The position numbers were made by a program, and so were the translations under genes. 64,000 bases of DNA from the NCBI RefSeq assembly GCF_035317345.1, contig NZ_JAYKTU010000001.1; one strand, written 5' to 3'. Numbering within the stretch: position 1 is the stretch's first letter; each line of letters starts with the position of its first letter. The notes under the pieces were generated by a model. It did not search any database, was not told the DNA's origin, and saw only the letters and a list, made by a program, of their open reading frames with translations. Below, piece after piece: positions 27,124-36,578 of the stretch. Origin of the DNA: Cellvibrio fontiphilus. Lineage in GTDB: Bacteria > Pseudomonadota > Gammaproteobacteria > Pseudomonadales > Cellvibrionaceae.

Positions 27124-28257
27124 ATGTCGATATTTCCACAACTGCGCAGATTGGGTTTATGGGTATGTCTAGCGGCGAGTCCACTGGTCAACGCCGAAAC
27201 CCTGGAGATCAAAACCCAAACCGGTTCGCTGCAGGTAAAAACCATTGCGGAAGGTTTGCAAAATGTATGGAGCATGGCCTTCCTGCCCGATGGCCGCATG
27301 CTGGTTACCGAGCGCCCCGGTCGCATGCGCATTGTGAGCCCGGACGGTAAAGTAGGCGCACCACTGGCCGGGCTGCCAGCGATAGTCGCCCAAGGCCAAG
27401 GCGGATTATTGGATGTAGTCCTCGCGCCGGATTTTGCTACCAGCAAGCGTGTTTATTTCAGCTATTCAGAACCGGGCGAAGGCGGCAATAGCACGGCGGT
27501 AAGCCATGCAACACTCACCGATAGCAAGCTGGAAAATGTCACTCGTGTGTTCAGCCAAAAACCAAAAATAGATTCCAGCGCCCACTTTGGCTCACGCTTG
27601 GTTTGGGCACCAGATGGCACCCTGTTTATTACCCTTGGCGATCGCTACAGCGAAAAAGACAAAGCGCAAGCGCTGGACAATCATCAGGGCAAAGTCGTGC
27701 GTATTAATGCCGATGGCACAGTGCCAAGCGATAACCCTTACGTGAAAACCGCCGGGGCGCTGCCGGAAATCTGGTCCTTCGGCCATCGCAATGTGCAGGG
27801 TGCCGCAATCAATCCGCTGACCAAAAAACTCTGGACTGGCGAACATGGCCCGCAGGGTGGCGACGAACTGAACATTGATGAAGCAGCAAAAAATTACGGC
27901 TGGCCAGTGATTACTTACGGTGAAAACTACGGCGGCGGCAAAATTGGCGAGGGCACCCACAAGGAAGGGATGGAACAGCCCCTTTATAAATGGGTTCCTT
28001 CCATTGCCACAGCCGGATTTATTTTTTACACCGGCGATAAATTCCCGCAGTGGAAAAATAATATTTTACTCGCTAGCCTGCGCGAACAAACACTGGTGCG
28101 CCTGACGCTGGATGGTGACAAAGTGACTGGCGAAGAGCGTCTTTTGAAAAAAGAATTGGGCCAGCGCTATCGTTCGGTTATTCAGGGGCCGGATGGTTTG
28201 GTGTATTTGGTCACCGACGAGAGCAAGGGTAAAATCCTGCAACTTTCACCCAAATAA
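27124..28257 (+). CDS. PQQ-dependent aldose sugar dehydrogenase, periplasmic
   Basis: A 377-residue soluble beta-propeller quinoprotein of the Asd/YliI type. The Sec signal peptide ends at SPLVNA (about residue 24). The mature protein has WSMAFLPDGRMLVTERPGRM, LGDRYSEKDKAQ, the RIN(A)DGTVPSDNP turn, FGHRNVQGAAI and GEHGPQGGDELN, typical of the family and of PQQ and calcium binding. It would oxidise aldoses in the periplasm. GAGGAGAG lies seven bases before the ATG, and a terminator follows. No PQQ biosynthesis genes are in the window. Confidence 0.93.
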   Translation: MSIFPQLRRLGLWVCLAASPLVNAETLEIKTQTGSLQVKTIAEGLQNVWSMAFLPDGRMLVTERPGRMRIVSPDGKVGAPLAGLPAIVAQGQGGLLDVVLAPDFATSKRVYFSYSEPGEGGNSTAVSHATLTDSKLENVTRVFSQKPKIDSSAHFGSRLVWAPDGTLFITLGDRYSEKDKAQALDNHQGKVVRINADGTVPSDNPYVKTAGALPEIWSFGHRNVQGAAINPLTKKLWTGEHGPQGGDELNIDEAAKNYGWPVITYGENYGGGKIGEGTHKEGMEQPLYKWVPSIATAGFIFYTGDKFPQWKNNILLASLREQTLVRLTLDGDKVTGEERLLKKELGQRYRSVIQGPDGLVYLVTDESKGKILQLSPK

Positions 28258-28287
28258 TTTCACCGCAGAATTATTTAAGTGATGACT

Positions 28288-28313
28288 AACTCCCGCTGCG
28301 GCGGGAGTTTTTA
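28288..28313 (+). terminator. Rho-independent terminator after the sugar dehydrogenase
   Basis: ACTCCCGC/GCGGGAGT stem with a short loop, followed by five T. Confidence 0.9.
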
Positions 28314-28332
28314 TTGGCAGCCTACAAAAAAC

Positions 28333-28728
28333 ATGAACAACGATCTTTATCTTTTTGTCTACGGCACTTTGCGCCGCGCCTGCTCCAGCGGCGCACACCG
28401 GACTTATCTCGCGGGTGCGGAATTTATCGATACCGCAAGGGTTCACGGCAATTTGTATCGCGTGAGTTATTATCCGGCACTGGTATTGGATGCAACAGCG
28501 GGTTTGGTTGTTGGCGAGGTATATCGGCTGGCGTCCGCCGGGCAGTTATCCGCGCTGGACGCCTATGAAGAATGTACGTTTCCCGCGCTACCCGCACAAG
28601 AATATCAACGGGTTTCTGTTCCACTCATTACTGATAATGGAATAAGGATTAATGCCTGGATCTACGCCTACCAGCGCAGCTGTGAACATCTGGAACTCAT
28701 TAGCAGTGGGGATTTTTTAAACCCCTGA
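28333..28728 (+). CDS. Gamma-glutamylcyclotransferase-like (AIG2-fold) protein
   Basis: A 131-residue protein of the GGCT/YtfP superfamily. LFVYGTLRR near the N-terminus is the substrate-binding signature, and Glu in DAYEEC is the probable catalytic acid. The rest (LVVGEVYRL, AWIYAYQ) fits the small barrel fold. The substrate may be a gamma-glutamyl amine or peptide; this is inferred. The ATG at 28333 begins only ~20 bp after the terminator of the preceding gene and shows no ribosome site, so it may be leaderless or weakly expressed. Confidence 0.85.
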   Translation: MNNDLYLFVYGTLRRACSSGAHRTYLAGAEFIDTARVHGNLYRVSYYPALVLDATAGLVVGEVYRLASAGQLSALDAYEECTFPALPAQEYQRVSVPLITDNGIRINAWIYAYQRSCEHLELISSGDFLNP

Positions 28729-28757
28729 TGAACAATTTTTCCAGTATTGGAAATACC

Positions 28758-29039
28758 TCATTCATCAGTATCAAATGGCAAAGCAAGTTCGGTTTTTTGT
28801 GCGGGCTCATTGCCAATCATTTCATCATAGGGCGATTGCATTACCAACCAACCGCGGGTGTAACCCAAATCTTTTAATGCTTGTTGCGCGCGAAACAAGC
28901 TGGGGAATTTAGCCACCTTGCCTTCCGGGTTGCGCAGCAGCTGTGCGGCCTCCGTTGAACCTACCGGCTCCTGGGTAATGCCTGCATGGTAATGAGCGCA
29001 ATCACTGTAACTGAAAATTAACGCACGTCCGGTAGCCAT
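28758..29039 (-). CDS. DUF6482 family protein
   Basis: A 93-residue cytoplasmic protein. The signature YDEMIG occurs near residue 75 (QSPYDEMIGNEP), as I recall for the DUF6482 family in Pseudomonas relatives. The middle has FPSLFRAQQALKDLGYTRGWLVMQS. No function is known to me. The ATG at 29039 with GAGG upstream is preferred to a Met 51 bp farther out. It begins 2 bp after the stop of the DCC-family gene, so the two are probably co-transcribed. Confidence 0.7.
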   Translation of the reverse strand: MATGRALIFSYSDCAHYHAGITQEPVGSTEAAQLLRNPEGKVAKFPSLFRAQQALKDLGYTRGWLVMQSPYDEMIGNEPAQKTELALPFDTDE

Positions 29040-29041
29040 AC

Positions 29042-29440
29042 TTACCTCACTTTTTCGTCGTTTGTTGCAGGAGTTTGCGCTACCGGACAAGCGTAGTTTT
29101 TGCAGTAACGCTTGTCTGCCCAGCGGCGATAAATCGCATCCACCAATCGCGACCAGATTCGCCAGCGCAGGGGCTTAAACAAAAAGCCAAAGGGTGTAAA
29201 TGACCAGGCAGCTACATTTGCATCCACACCTAATAACCAGCTGCCATCGGGCTTAAGCAAATGCAAATCGCGCAACAGCCGCGCGCGTTCGCCCTCATCG
29301 AGTTGCAGCAAGCTGTGAATATCCACCAGGGTTAATCCGGAGCGTTTGTGTTTGCGTAAAAAAGCCATTTCCCTTGCGCATAACGGACAGCGGCCATCAT
29401 AAAAAAGCTGGGCGGTTTGGATGGGCATGGGAAATGGCAT
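29042..29440 (-). CDS. DCC-family thiol-disulfide oxidoreductase-like protein (DUF393)
   Basis: A 132-residue protein with LFYDGRCPLCAREM near the N-terminus, the DxxCxxC signature that gives the DCC family its name, and a basic, Trp-rich C-terminal half (FKPLRWRIWSRLVDAIYRRWADKRY). A thioredoxin-like redox role is predicted for the family. There is no signal peptide. The second Met at residue 5 could also be the start. It is upstream of the DUF6482 gene by 2 bp. Confidence 0.85.
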   Translation of the reverse strand: MPFPMPIQTAQLFYDGRCPLCAREMAFLRKHKRSGLTLVDIHSLLQLDEGERARLLRDLHLLKPDGSWLLGVDANVAAWSFTPFGFLFKPLRWRIWSRLVDAIYRRWADKRYCKNYACPVAQTPATNDEKVR

Positions 29441-29655
29441 AGCAGTTAAACCTCGTCAGATAACATGGACCCCAATTAACAGCGCGGCTTCTATAATCAC
29501 CCCAGGCAAGTGCACGGCCAGGCTGCAATTGCGATCCATGCTGATAATTACGCAAACGCTGCGAAAGGCGATCAGCACTTGTCCCTGACGATGCCAGCCG
29601 CTATGTTGCGCCCTTGTTTAACACCCGCGCACCGCGCGTTTTTTGGAGAATTACA

Positions 29656-30678
29656 ATGAGCCAGTATCGGGCACTGAATTACGATATAGACCCCATTTTT
29701 CACGCCGCCAACAAACCCCAGCCCAAAGTGGGCGTGTTGCTGGCGAACTTGGGCACGCCCGATGCACCAACCACGCCTGCGCTACGCCGTTATCTGGCGG
29801 AATTTTTAGCTGACCCAAGGGTGATTGAAATTCCGCGAGTGATTTGGCTATTGATTTTGCACGGTATTATTTTGCGGGTGCGCCCCAGAAAATCGGCTGC
29901 GCTTTATAAAAGTGTGTGGACTAGCGAAGGCTCACCGCTACTTGCGATAAGCAAACAACAACAAACGGCAATACAAACCGAACTGGGCGATGGTTACAGC
30001 GTAAAATTAGGTATGCGCTACGGCAATCCTTCTATTGCCAGTGCGCTGCGCGAATTACAGCAGGAAGGTGTGCGCAAAATTATTGTGCTGCCGCTCTACC
30101 CACAGTATGCAGGGCCCACTACCGGCTCTACCTTTGATGCTGTCGCGACTGAATTGAAAAACTGGCGCTGGGTGCCTGAATTGCATTTTATAAATAATTA
30201 TTGCGATTACCCGCCCTACGTTGAAGCACTTGCCAACTCTGTGCGAGAACATATTGAACAACATGGTATTCCGCAAAAAATTATTTTTTCTTACCACGGT
30301 ATGCCCAAGCGCTATTTAACCTCGGGCGACCCCTATTTTTGTTTATGCCAAAAAACCACGCGCCTGGTACAGGAAAAACTGGGGCTGGATAAAAATATTT
30401 GCCTCACCAGTTTTCAATCGCGTTTCGGTCGCGAAGAATGGCTGAAGCCTTACACCGATGAAACACTGGAGCAACTGCCCAAAGACGGCATCAAAAATAT
30501 TGCAATATTATCGCCCGCATTTAGCGCTGACTGTTTGGAAACGCTGGAAGAGTTAGCCGTAGAAAATCGCCACGCCTTTCTGGAAGCAGGCGGCGAAAAA
30601 TATGCTTACATCGCAGCACTCAATGACCGCCCGGATCATATTCGCGCGCTGGCGGCACTACTAAAACAGCACCACTAA
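29656..30678 (+). CDS. hemH: Ferrochelatase
   Basis: Inserts Fe2+ into protoporphyrin IX, the last step of heme synthesis. The 340-residue protein shows VLLANLGTPDAP at the N-terminus, LPLYPQYAGPTTGS, catalytic His in FSYHGMPKRY and SPAFSADCLETLEEL near the C-terminus with the conserved Glu. I use the ATG at 29656, preceded by GGAG, giving the normal length; an in-frame Met 42 bp upstream is less likely. The C-rich segment DPYFCLCQKT might hint at an iron-sulfur ligand set, but I cannot assign one. Confidence 0.96.
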   Translation: MSQYRALNYDIDPIFHAANKPQPKVGVLLANLGTPDAPTTPALRRYLAEFLADPRVIEIPRVIWLLILHGIILRVRPRKSAALYKSVWTSEGSPLLAISKQQQTAIQTELGDGYSVKLGMRYGNPSIASALRELQQEGVRKIIVLPLYPQYAGPTTGSTFDAVATELKNWRWVPELHFINNYCDYPPYVEALANSVREHIEQHGIPQKIIFSYHGMPKRYLTSGDPYFCLCQKTTRLVQEKLGLDKNICLTSFQSRFGREEWLKPYTDETLEQLPKDGIKNIAILSPAFSADCLETLEELAVENRHAFLEAGGEKYAYIAALNDRPDHIRALAALLKQHH

Positions 30679-30707
30679 GCGGTTTCACGCACACGTCACT
30701 TCAAACA

Positions 30708-30731
30708 CAAGGCGACAGCTCTGTCGCCTTG
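30708..30731. terminator. Hairpin between hemH and the TSUP permease
   Basis: CAAGGCGACAG-CT-CTGTCGCCTTG is a perfect 11-bp stem between convergent genes. There is no long T-run, so it is a probable but weak terminator. Confidence 0.55.
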
Positions 30732-30766
30732 CATAAATACAGTCGCCCTGGGCAAATACAATCGTC

Positions 30767-31570
30767 TTAGGCAAACACAGTCACCAGCATTTGTACCGAC
30801 AACCCCACCAGCAATACTGCAAATAATTTTTTTAATAGGGCGATGGGCAGGCGATGGGCCAGTTTTGCACCCAGTGGCGCAGTCATAAAACTCATCGCCG
30901 CCATAGCAATTACCGCAGGCCAGAACACATAACCCAGGGTGTAGGGGGGCAAATTTTCTACGCCAATGCCATTCACTAGATAACCCACCGCGCCGGAAAG
31001 GGCGATAGGCAAACCCACTGCCGCCGATGTGCCAATCGCCACCGGCAAACTCACATTACACCAAACCAAAAACGGCACAGTGAGCGTGCCACCGCCAATG
31101 GCAACCAGTGCAGAAATTGCGCCTATTCCCGTACCGGTTGCGCTCAGCCCGGCCAGGGCAGGTAATTGCCGCGAAGGCTTGGGTTTGCGATTAAGCACCA
31201 TTTGCAGGGCGACAAAAGCCATAAAGCAGGAGAAAAAAATCGCCAGTGGCGCTGCCGTTAAATAGCTGGCCAAAAAAGTGCCCGCGAAGGTGCCCAGCAA
31301 AATACCCGGCGTAATTTTTATCACTACCGGCCAGATCACTGCCTGATGTTTATGATGCGTGAGTAAACTGGCAATGGCAGTAGGCACAATCGCCGCCATA
31401 GAAGTAGCAAGTGCCATATGCAATAGATGTTGTTCGGGGAATTGTTGTTGCACGAATAACAGGGTGAGCGCCGGCACCATAATGCCGCCACCGCCAATCC
31501 CAAACAGACCGGCAAAAAAACCAGTGAAAGCACCGAGGGCTAAAAGCGAAAAAATAAAATAAATATCCAT
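30767..31570 (-). CDS. TSUP family permease (TauE/SafE sulfite-exporter-like)
   Basis: A 267-residue inner-membrane protein with about eight helices in two repeated halves. GLFGIGGGGIMVPAL in the first half and ALVAIGGGTLTVPFL in the second are the duplicated TSUP motifs. Members move sulfite, sulfoacetate or related anions; the substrate is unknown here. I place the start at 31570 (MDIYFIFSLLALGAF) because the preceding 20 codons are not membrane-like. The ribosome site is weak. Confidence 0.88.
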   Translation of the reverse strand: MDIYFIFSLLALGAFTGFFAGLFGIGGGGIMVPALTLLFVQQQFPEQHLLHMALATSMAAIVPTAIASLLTHHKHQAVIWPVVIKITPGILLGTFAGTFLASYLTAAPLAIFFSCFMAFVALQMVLNRKPKPSRQLPALAGLSATGTGIGAISALVAIGGGTLTVPFLVWCNVSLPVAIGTSAAVGLPIALSGAVGYLVNGIGVENLPPYTLGYVFWPAVIAMAAMSFMTAPLGAKLAHRLPIALLKKLFAVLLVGLSVQMLVTVFA

Positions 31571-31721
31571 AAATAGGTTTCGGTACGGAGGCGCTCCGGC
31601 AGCAATTTTCACGACCCGCCGTGAATACATCCATGTAGGCTTGTCTTCGACACCCCTGTCTCAGACAGTCGTGATAATTGCTACCGGAGCACCTTGAAAG
31701 AAAGTGCCAATTATTATCTAT

Positions 31722-31759
31722 TAAAAAAAATCCCCGGCACTTTCGCGTCGGGGATTTTG
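31722..31759 (-). terminator. Rho-independent terminator of typA
   Basis: On the minus strand AATCCCCG...CGGGGATT forms a strong stem followed by a run of eight T. Confidence 0.9.
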
Positions 31760-31781
31760 GGTTTACGCGAACAAACGTAAA

Positions 31782-33605
31782 TTATTTATTAGCGCGTTTA
31801 CGCTCGTTTTCGGTGAGCAGTTTTTTGCGCAGACGAATGGACTGCGGGGTTACTTCCACCAACTCGTCGTCTTCAATAAATTCCAGCGCTTGTTCCAGCG
31901 TGTGACGGATGGGCGGTGACAAGGTCAGCGCATCGTCAGTACCGGAAGCACGCACGTTGGTCAATTGTTTGGCTTTGGTTGGGTTTACTACCAGGTCATT
32001 GGAACGCGAGTGAATACCCACGATTTGACCTTCGTAAACTTCTACGCCAGCACCCAGGAACAAACGACCGCGATCTTGCAGAGGGTGCAGACCATAGGCG
32101 AGGGTTTTGCCCTTCACCATAGATACCAATACGCCATTCTGGCGCTTGGCCACTTCACCTTCTTTTACCGGGCCGTAATGGTCAAAAATACTGGTCATGA
32201 TGCCGGAGCCGGAAGTCATGGTCAGGAACTGGCCACGGAAACCAATCAAACCACGCGATGGGCAGAGGAATTCCAGTTTGATACGGCCTTTGCCGTCCGG
32301 CTCCATGTTGGTCAACTCGCCTTTACGCAGGCCAAGCTCTTCCATCACCTTACCCTGGTGCTCTTCTTCGACGTCGATCACCACTTGCTCAAAAGGCTCA
32401 TGCACAACACCGTCCACGATTTTTTGAACTACTTCAGGGCGCGATACACCCAGCTCGTAGCCTTCGCGACGCATGTTTTCGATCAATACCGACAGGTGCA
32501 ACTCGCCGCGACCGGATACGATAAATTTATCCGGCGAATCGCCTTGTTGCACGCGCAGGGCAACGTTCGCAATCAGCTCCTGATCCAAACGGTCTTTAAT
32601 ATTACGGCTGGTCACATACTTGCCTTCTTTACCGGCAAACGGCGAATCGTTTACCTGGAAGGTCATACTAACGGTTGGCTCGTCAATCGACAGGGCCGGC
32701 AATGGTTCAACGGCATCCGGGCTACACAGGGTGTCGGAAATACCAAGCTTATCCACACCAGTAATACACACGATATCGCCAGCGTAGGCTTTATCGGTTT
32801 CGATACGCTGCAAACCGTGGTAGCCCATCACTTGCAATACCTTGGCTTTGCGCTGGTTGCCTTCATGGTCAACCACTACCACTTGCTGGTTAGGCGAGAG
32901 GCTGCCACGGGTGATACGGCCAATGCCGATAACACCAACATAGCTGTTGTAGTCCAGTGCGGAGATTTGCATTTGGAAAGGGCCATCCAGATCGACTTTG
33001 GGCGGCTGAACCTTGTCCACAATCATCTGGAACAGCGGGGTCATATCTTCCGCGATATTGTCAGGGTCCAGACCAGCAACACCATTCAACGCCGAGGCGT
33101 AAACGATAGGGAAATCGAGTTGCTCTTCAGTGGCACCCAAACGGTCAAACAGGTCAAATACCTGATCGATTACCCACTCAGGGCGCGCGCCGGGGCGGTC
33201 GATTTTGTTGATAACCACAATCGGGTTCAACCCCTGCTCAAAGGCTTTGGAGGTTACAAAACGGGTTTGTGGCATTGGGCCACCAACGGCGTCCACAATC
33301 AGCAATACCGAGTCCACCATGGACAGAACACGCTCCACCTCACCACCAAAGTCGGCGTGGCCGGGGGTATCTACGATATTGATACGGTAGTCATTCCATT
33401 TGATGGCGGTGTTTTTCGCCAAAATGGTAATGCCGCGCTCACGTTCCTGATCATTGCTATCCATGATCAGATCGCCGCTGTCATCGCGACGATCAAGGGT
33501 GCCGGATTGGCGCAACAACTGGTCAACCATGGACGTTTTACCGTGGTCAACGTGGGCGATAATCGCGATGTTACGCAGTTTTTCGATTGCTGAATTGTCT
33601 GTCAC
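31782..33605 (-). CDS. typA: Ribosome-binding GTPase TypA/BipA
   Basis: Translational GTPase that acts in ribosome assembly and stress adaptation. The 607-residue protein has G1 AHVDHGKTS, G2 RERGIT, G3 DTPGHADFGGEV, G4 NKIDRPGARP and G5 YASALNG. EF-G-like domains II, III and V and the BipA-specific C-terminal domain follow (FLCPSRGLIGFRGQFLTMTSG). The start is a GTG at 33605 with only a weak AAGAG upstream; the next residues (TDNSAIEKLRNIAIIAHVDHG) match homologues. It is terminated at 31722-31759. Confidence 0.97.
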   Translation of the reverse strand: MTDNSAIEKLRNIAIIAHVDHGKTSMVDQLLRQSGTLDRRDDSGDLIMDSNDQERERGITILAKNTAIKWNDYRINIVDTPGHADFGGEVERVLSMVDSVLLIVDAVGGPMPQTRFVTSKAFEQGLNPIVVINKIDRPGARPEWVIDQVFDLFDRLGATEEQLDFPIVYASALNGVAGLDPDNIAEDMTPLFQMIVDKVQPPKVDLDGPFQMQISALDYNSYVGVIGIGRITRGSLSPNQQVVVVDHEGNQRKAKVLQVMGYHGLQRIETDKAYAGDIVCITGVDKLGISDTLCSPDAVEPLPALSIDEPTVSMTFQVNDSPFAGKEGKYVTSRNIKDRLDQELIANVALRVQQGDSPDKFIVSGRGELHLSVLIENMRREGYELGVSRPEVVQKIVDGVVHEPFEQVVIDVEEEHQGKVMEELGLRKGELTNMEPDGKGRIKLEFLCPSRGLIGFRGQFLTMTSGSGIMTSIFDHYGPVKEGEVAKRQNGVLVSMVKGKTLAYGLHPLQDRGRLFLGAGVEVYEGQIVGIHSRSNDLVVNPTKAKQLTNVRASGTDDALTLSPPIRHTLEQALEFIEDDELVEVTPQSIRLRKKLLTENERKRANK

Positions 33606-33785
33606 TATGGAAATACTCTTGGGTGGGTGCCAATTACTATTGAAAAGGCAAAGTTTGAAAGCGCAAAAGGGCGCGCATTATACCTATCTCGGTGTGACAC
33701 GGATATGACCACCGAGCAGGAATTGGTGATTTTTTGGACTATTTTGAGCCCCTGAAGTGCTGGTGCTACCGCCAAGGCACAGGGC

Positions 33786-34844
33786 TTAACCGATAAACTT
33801 GCGGCTTTGGGCACCGGCAACCCGCCTGATCGCCAGCGCAATCCCCGCCGATCCATACAACTGGATCAAAAACACACCCACAAAAACCCACAAGCTGGCA
33901 GCCACACTGCTGACGGGAAAAGAGGGTTTTATACCGTCCAAAGCTGCCATGTTTTCCAGGGCGATAGTGAGTAATGGATGGATAAAAAAGATGGGAAAAC
34001 TTAATTCCGCCAACCAGCATAAATGCCGCTGCAGCCATGGGTGAATGTGGCGGCACAGTGTCAGCATGGCAATGCAGCCAAACAATATCTGGATAAATTG
34101 GAAATCGACCCCCGCAAAACTAAAGGCGGCTTTGTGATAGTTACCAAGGTGCGGCCAGATGTAGGTTTGCAAACTTGCAGTCACCGCCACCACCACCAAC
34201 CCCGAAATCATCAGCCACCAATGCAATGCGCGCAGATTTTTTTCATAAAGTGAAAATAATATTCCCAGCAAATAATAAGGCGTGTAATACACCAGTGACT
34301 GGAAAAAATTAGTGTTGGATTCCGGGCGATGCATAAACACTGCAATCAGCGAAAAAATACCCAATACCGCAACTTGAATCCATGCAGGGAGGCGAATGTA
34401 GATCAGATGCAAAGGTGAACACAAAAAAGTGAGAAAAATAAACGGGATATACCAGTGCGGGTAAAGCACATAACCATTGCGCAGCGTGTACCAGATATTT
34501 AACAGGTTTTGCTGCCAATCCAAGCCATCCAACCACCATCCCAGCGCGCGAAGCATAAGGGCGAAACTGGAAACAATCGCAAAGGGAATTAAGAGTGCCT
34601 GTGCTTTTTTACGGATGAAGTGCGAATATTCAAAACGCGGATAGAAAATGTGATGGAAGAAAAACCCGGAAATAAAAACAAACAAACCGGTTCCACCGCG
34701 CAGCAGGTTTTCGAGCAGCGCCGGGAACAGTGGCTGGGAAAGGAAAATGGAATGCCCAAGCACAATCATGGCAATCGCCAGACCGCGCAGGGAATCAAAC
34801 TCTGTTATTCGCTCCTTCGCTGCTGCCCCGGTCGCCAAGACCAT
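33786..34844 (-). CDS. Acyltransferase family 3 membrane protein
   Basis: A 352-residue integral membrane protein with about ten helices. FDSLRGLAIAMIVLGHS near the N-terminus is the acyltransferase-3 (OafA/YrhL) signature with the conserved Arg and His, and FIFFIHPLLT near the C-terminus is also typical. Such enzymes O-acylate sugars, glucans or lipids at the membrane; the acceptor is unknown. The ATG overlaps the thiI stop by one base (TAATG), implying translational coupling with a tRNA/thiamine enzyme, which is unexpected. No glycan-synthesis genes are near. Confidence 0.88.
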   Translation of the reverse strand: MVLATGAAAKERITEFDSLRGLAIAMIVLGHSIFLSQPLFPALLENLLRGGTGLFVFISGFFFHHIFYPRFEYSHFIRKKAQALLIPFAIVSSFALMLRALGWWLDGLDWQQNLLNIWYTLRNGYVLYPHWYIPFIFLTFLCSPLHLIYIRLPAWIQVAVLGIFSLIAVFMHRPESNTNFFQSLVYYTPYYLLGILFSLYEKNLRALHWWLMISGLVVVAVTASLQTYIWPHLGNYHKAAFSFAGVDFQFIQILFGCIAMLTLCRHIHPWLQRHLCWLAELSFPIFFIHPLLTIALENMAALDGIKPSFPVSSVAASLWVFVGVFLIQLYGSAGIALAIRRVAGAQSRKFIG

Positions 34845-36319
34845 TAAATGGCACAGGCGCTGGGGCGCTCAGGCCGATAAACCCCCACATTTGAATAGCC
34901 ATCGGCCTTGAGGTTGGCCGCATGTAGCTGGCTCATCACGCCCTTCTGGCAGTAGAGAAAATATTGGGTATTGCCATCCAATTGCGCAAACTGTTTGTTG
35001 AGCGAATAAAAGGGAATCAGGCGCACATCAGCCGCTGCGATTTTCAGCGGATTAGCCTCCTGCTCGTCGGGGTGGCGAATATCAATCACCACTGCCGGTG
35101 CGTTAACTTCGCTAACCACAGGCACCGATAAATCCGCATCCAGTTCGTCCACAATTTCATCGATATTCTGCGCATGGCGTTCGTTAATCGCCCGCTCCAA
35201 CACCGCCATATCAAAACGGCTCTCTTCAAATTCCACCTTGTGCAATTTAGCGCGCGTGGTGGGGTTTACCGAAATCACCCCACAGTATTCCGGCATGCTT
35301 GCCGCAAAAGTTTCGGTGCCGATTTTGCGCGAGATATCGATGATTTCGCCTTTATCCATAGTGGCCAAGGGGCGCAATACCACAGTGTCTATCGCGCGGT
35401 CGATGGCATTGAGGTTCACCAGCGTCTGACTGGACACCTGAGCCACACTCTCGCCGGTGACCAGTGCAGGAATCTCCAGCGACTCGGCCACCTTTTCGGC
35501 GGCGCGCAGCATCATGCGCTTGAGCACCACCCCCATGTAGGCGTTGTCCACCTTTTCCAGAATTTCACGCACCACATCTTCAAAGGGCACAGTCACAAAC
35601 TTTACGCGATGGGAGGAGCCGTATTTATTCCACAGGTAATACGCCACCTCCTTGACGCCGATTTCATGGGCACGGCCGCCGAGGTTAAAAAAGCAGTAGT
35701 GGGCACGCAGGCCGCGCTTGATACATAAATAGGTGGAAACGGTAGAGTCAAAACCACCAGAGATTAGCGACAACACCGGGTCTTGCGCGCCCAGCGGATA
35801 GCCCCCCAACCCCTGGGTTTTGGTGGTGAGTACCCAAAGGCGATCCTGCCTGATTTCCATGCGCACCGTGACATCCGGCTTGTGCAGGGCGACTGCTTTG
35901 GCCTGCGAATGCTGCAGCAGACCACCACCTACATATTGCTCCACGTCCACCGAGCTGAAATCGTGTTTGCCCACGCGCTTAACCCGCACACAAAAGGTTT
36001 TACCAGCCAGCGGCTCGCGCCAATGGCGCAAGGTGAGCTGGAAAATAGAATCCAGATCGCCCAGCGGGTAATCGTGTATCAACGAAAAGTTGGCGATGCC
36101 CGGCGTGCGCGCCAGCACATCGGATACCTGCGCGGTGACCTGTGCATCCGCCTCAGGGCAGCGAATTTCGATTTTCTCCCAATCCCGCTGTACATCAATT
36201 TCCACGCCGATATTAGCCAGCAGCAGGCGCAGATTGTCGCGTAGCTGTTTGATAAAGCGCTTACGCACCGGGGGACTTTTAATGATGATTTCGGGGAAAA
36301 CTTTGACTACAAAATGCAT
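34844..36319 (-). CDS. thiI: tRNA 4-thiouridine synthase / thiamine sulfurtransferase ThiI with rhodanese domain
   Basis: Transfers sulfur to U8 of tRNA and to ThiS for thiazole synthesis. The 491-residue protein has an N-terminal ferredoxin-like plus THUMP region (1-170), the adenylation PP-loop SGGFDST near residue 193, and a C-terminal rhodanese domain (about 395-491) with persulfide Cys457 in YCQKG, equivalent to Cys456 in E. coli. Two further Cys near 340 and at 489 are present. The long enterobacterial-type form is therefore complete. Its TAA stop overlaps the acyltransferase start. Confidence 0.97.
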   Translation of the reverse strand: MHFVVKVFPEIIIKSPPVRKRFIKQLRDNLRLLLANIGVEIDVQRDWEKIEIRCPEADAQVTAQVSDVLARTPGIANFSLIHDYPLGDLDSIFQLTLRHWREPLAGKTFCVRVKRVGKHDFSSVDVEQYVGGGLLQHSQAKAVALHKPDVTVRMEIRQDRLWVLTTKTQGLGGYPLGAQDPVLSLISGGFDSTVSTYLCIKRGLRAHYCFFNLGGRAHEIGVKEVAYYLWNKYGSSHRVKFVTVPFEDVVREILEKVDNAYMGVVLKRMMLRAAEKVAESLEIPALVTGESVAQVSSQTLVNLNAIDRAIDTVVLRPLATMDKGEIIDISRKIGTETFAASMPEYCGVISVNPTTRAKLHKVEFEESRFDMAVLERAINERHAQNIDEIVDELDADLSVPVVSEVNAPAVVIDIRHPDEQEANPLKIAAADVRLIPFYSLNKQFAQLDGNTQYFLYCQKGVMSQLHAANLKADGYSNVGVYRPERPSACAI

Positions 36320-36578
36320 GGAAAGCGCGCCTGAAGCTATGCAGCGGTGATCTGCTGGATAAAAAGGCGGCGATTATAAGACAGTGACTTTGTTTTGAGC
36401 CAATAGCTTTTTACGCAGCAAAACCTGTGTGGATCATCAAAAAGATTGGATTTAGCTATGAAACCAACAAATAGTTTTGCAGCAACCAAATTATGCGCAG
36501 AAATAACGCCAGCCCCGCAAGTCACTGCTATAACCATTCAGCAACAGAATCAATTAAGCATCTGTGAGGCGGATTATT

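Noticed and set aside
31965..33593. 542-residue open frame on the plus strand opposite typA
   Set aside because: Antisense shadow of the highly conserved typA gene; composition is Thr/His/Gln-rich and no family is recognised.
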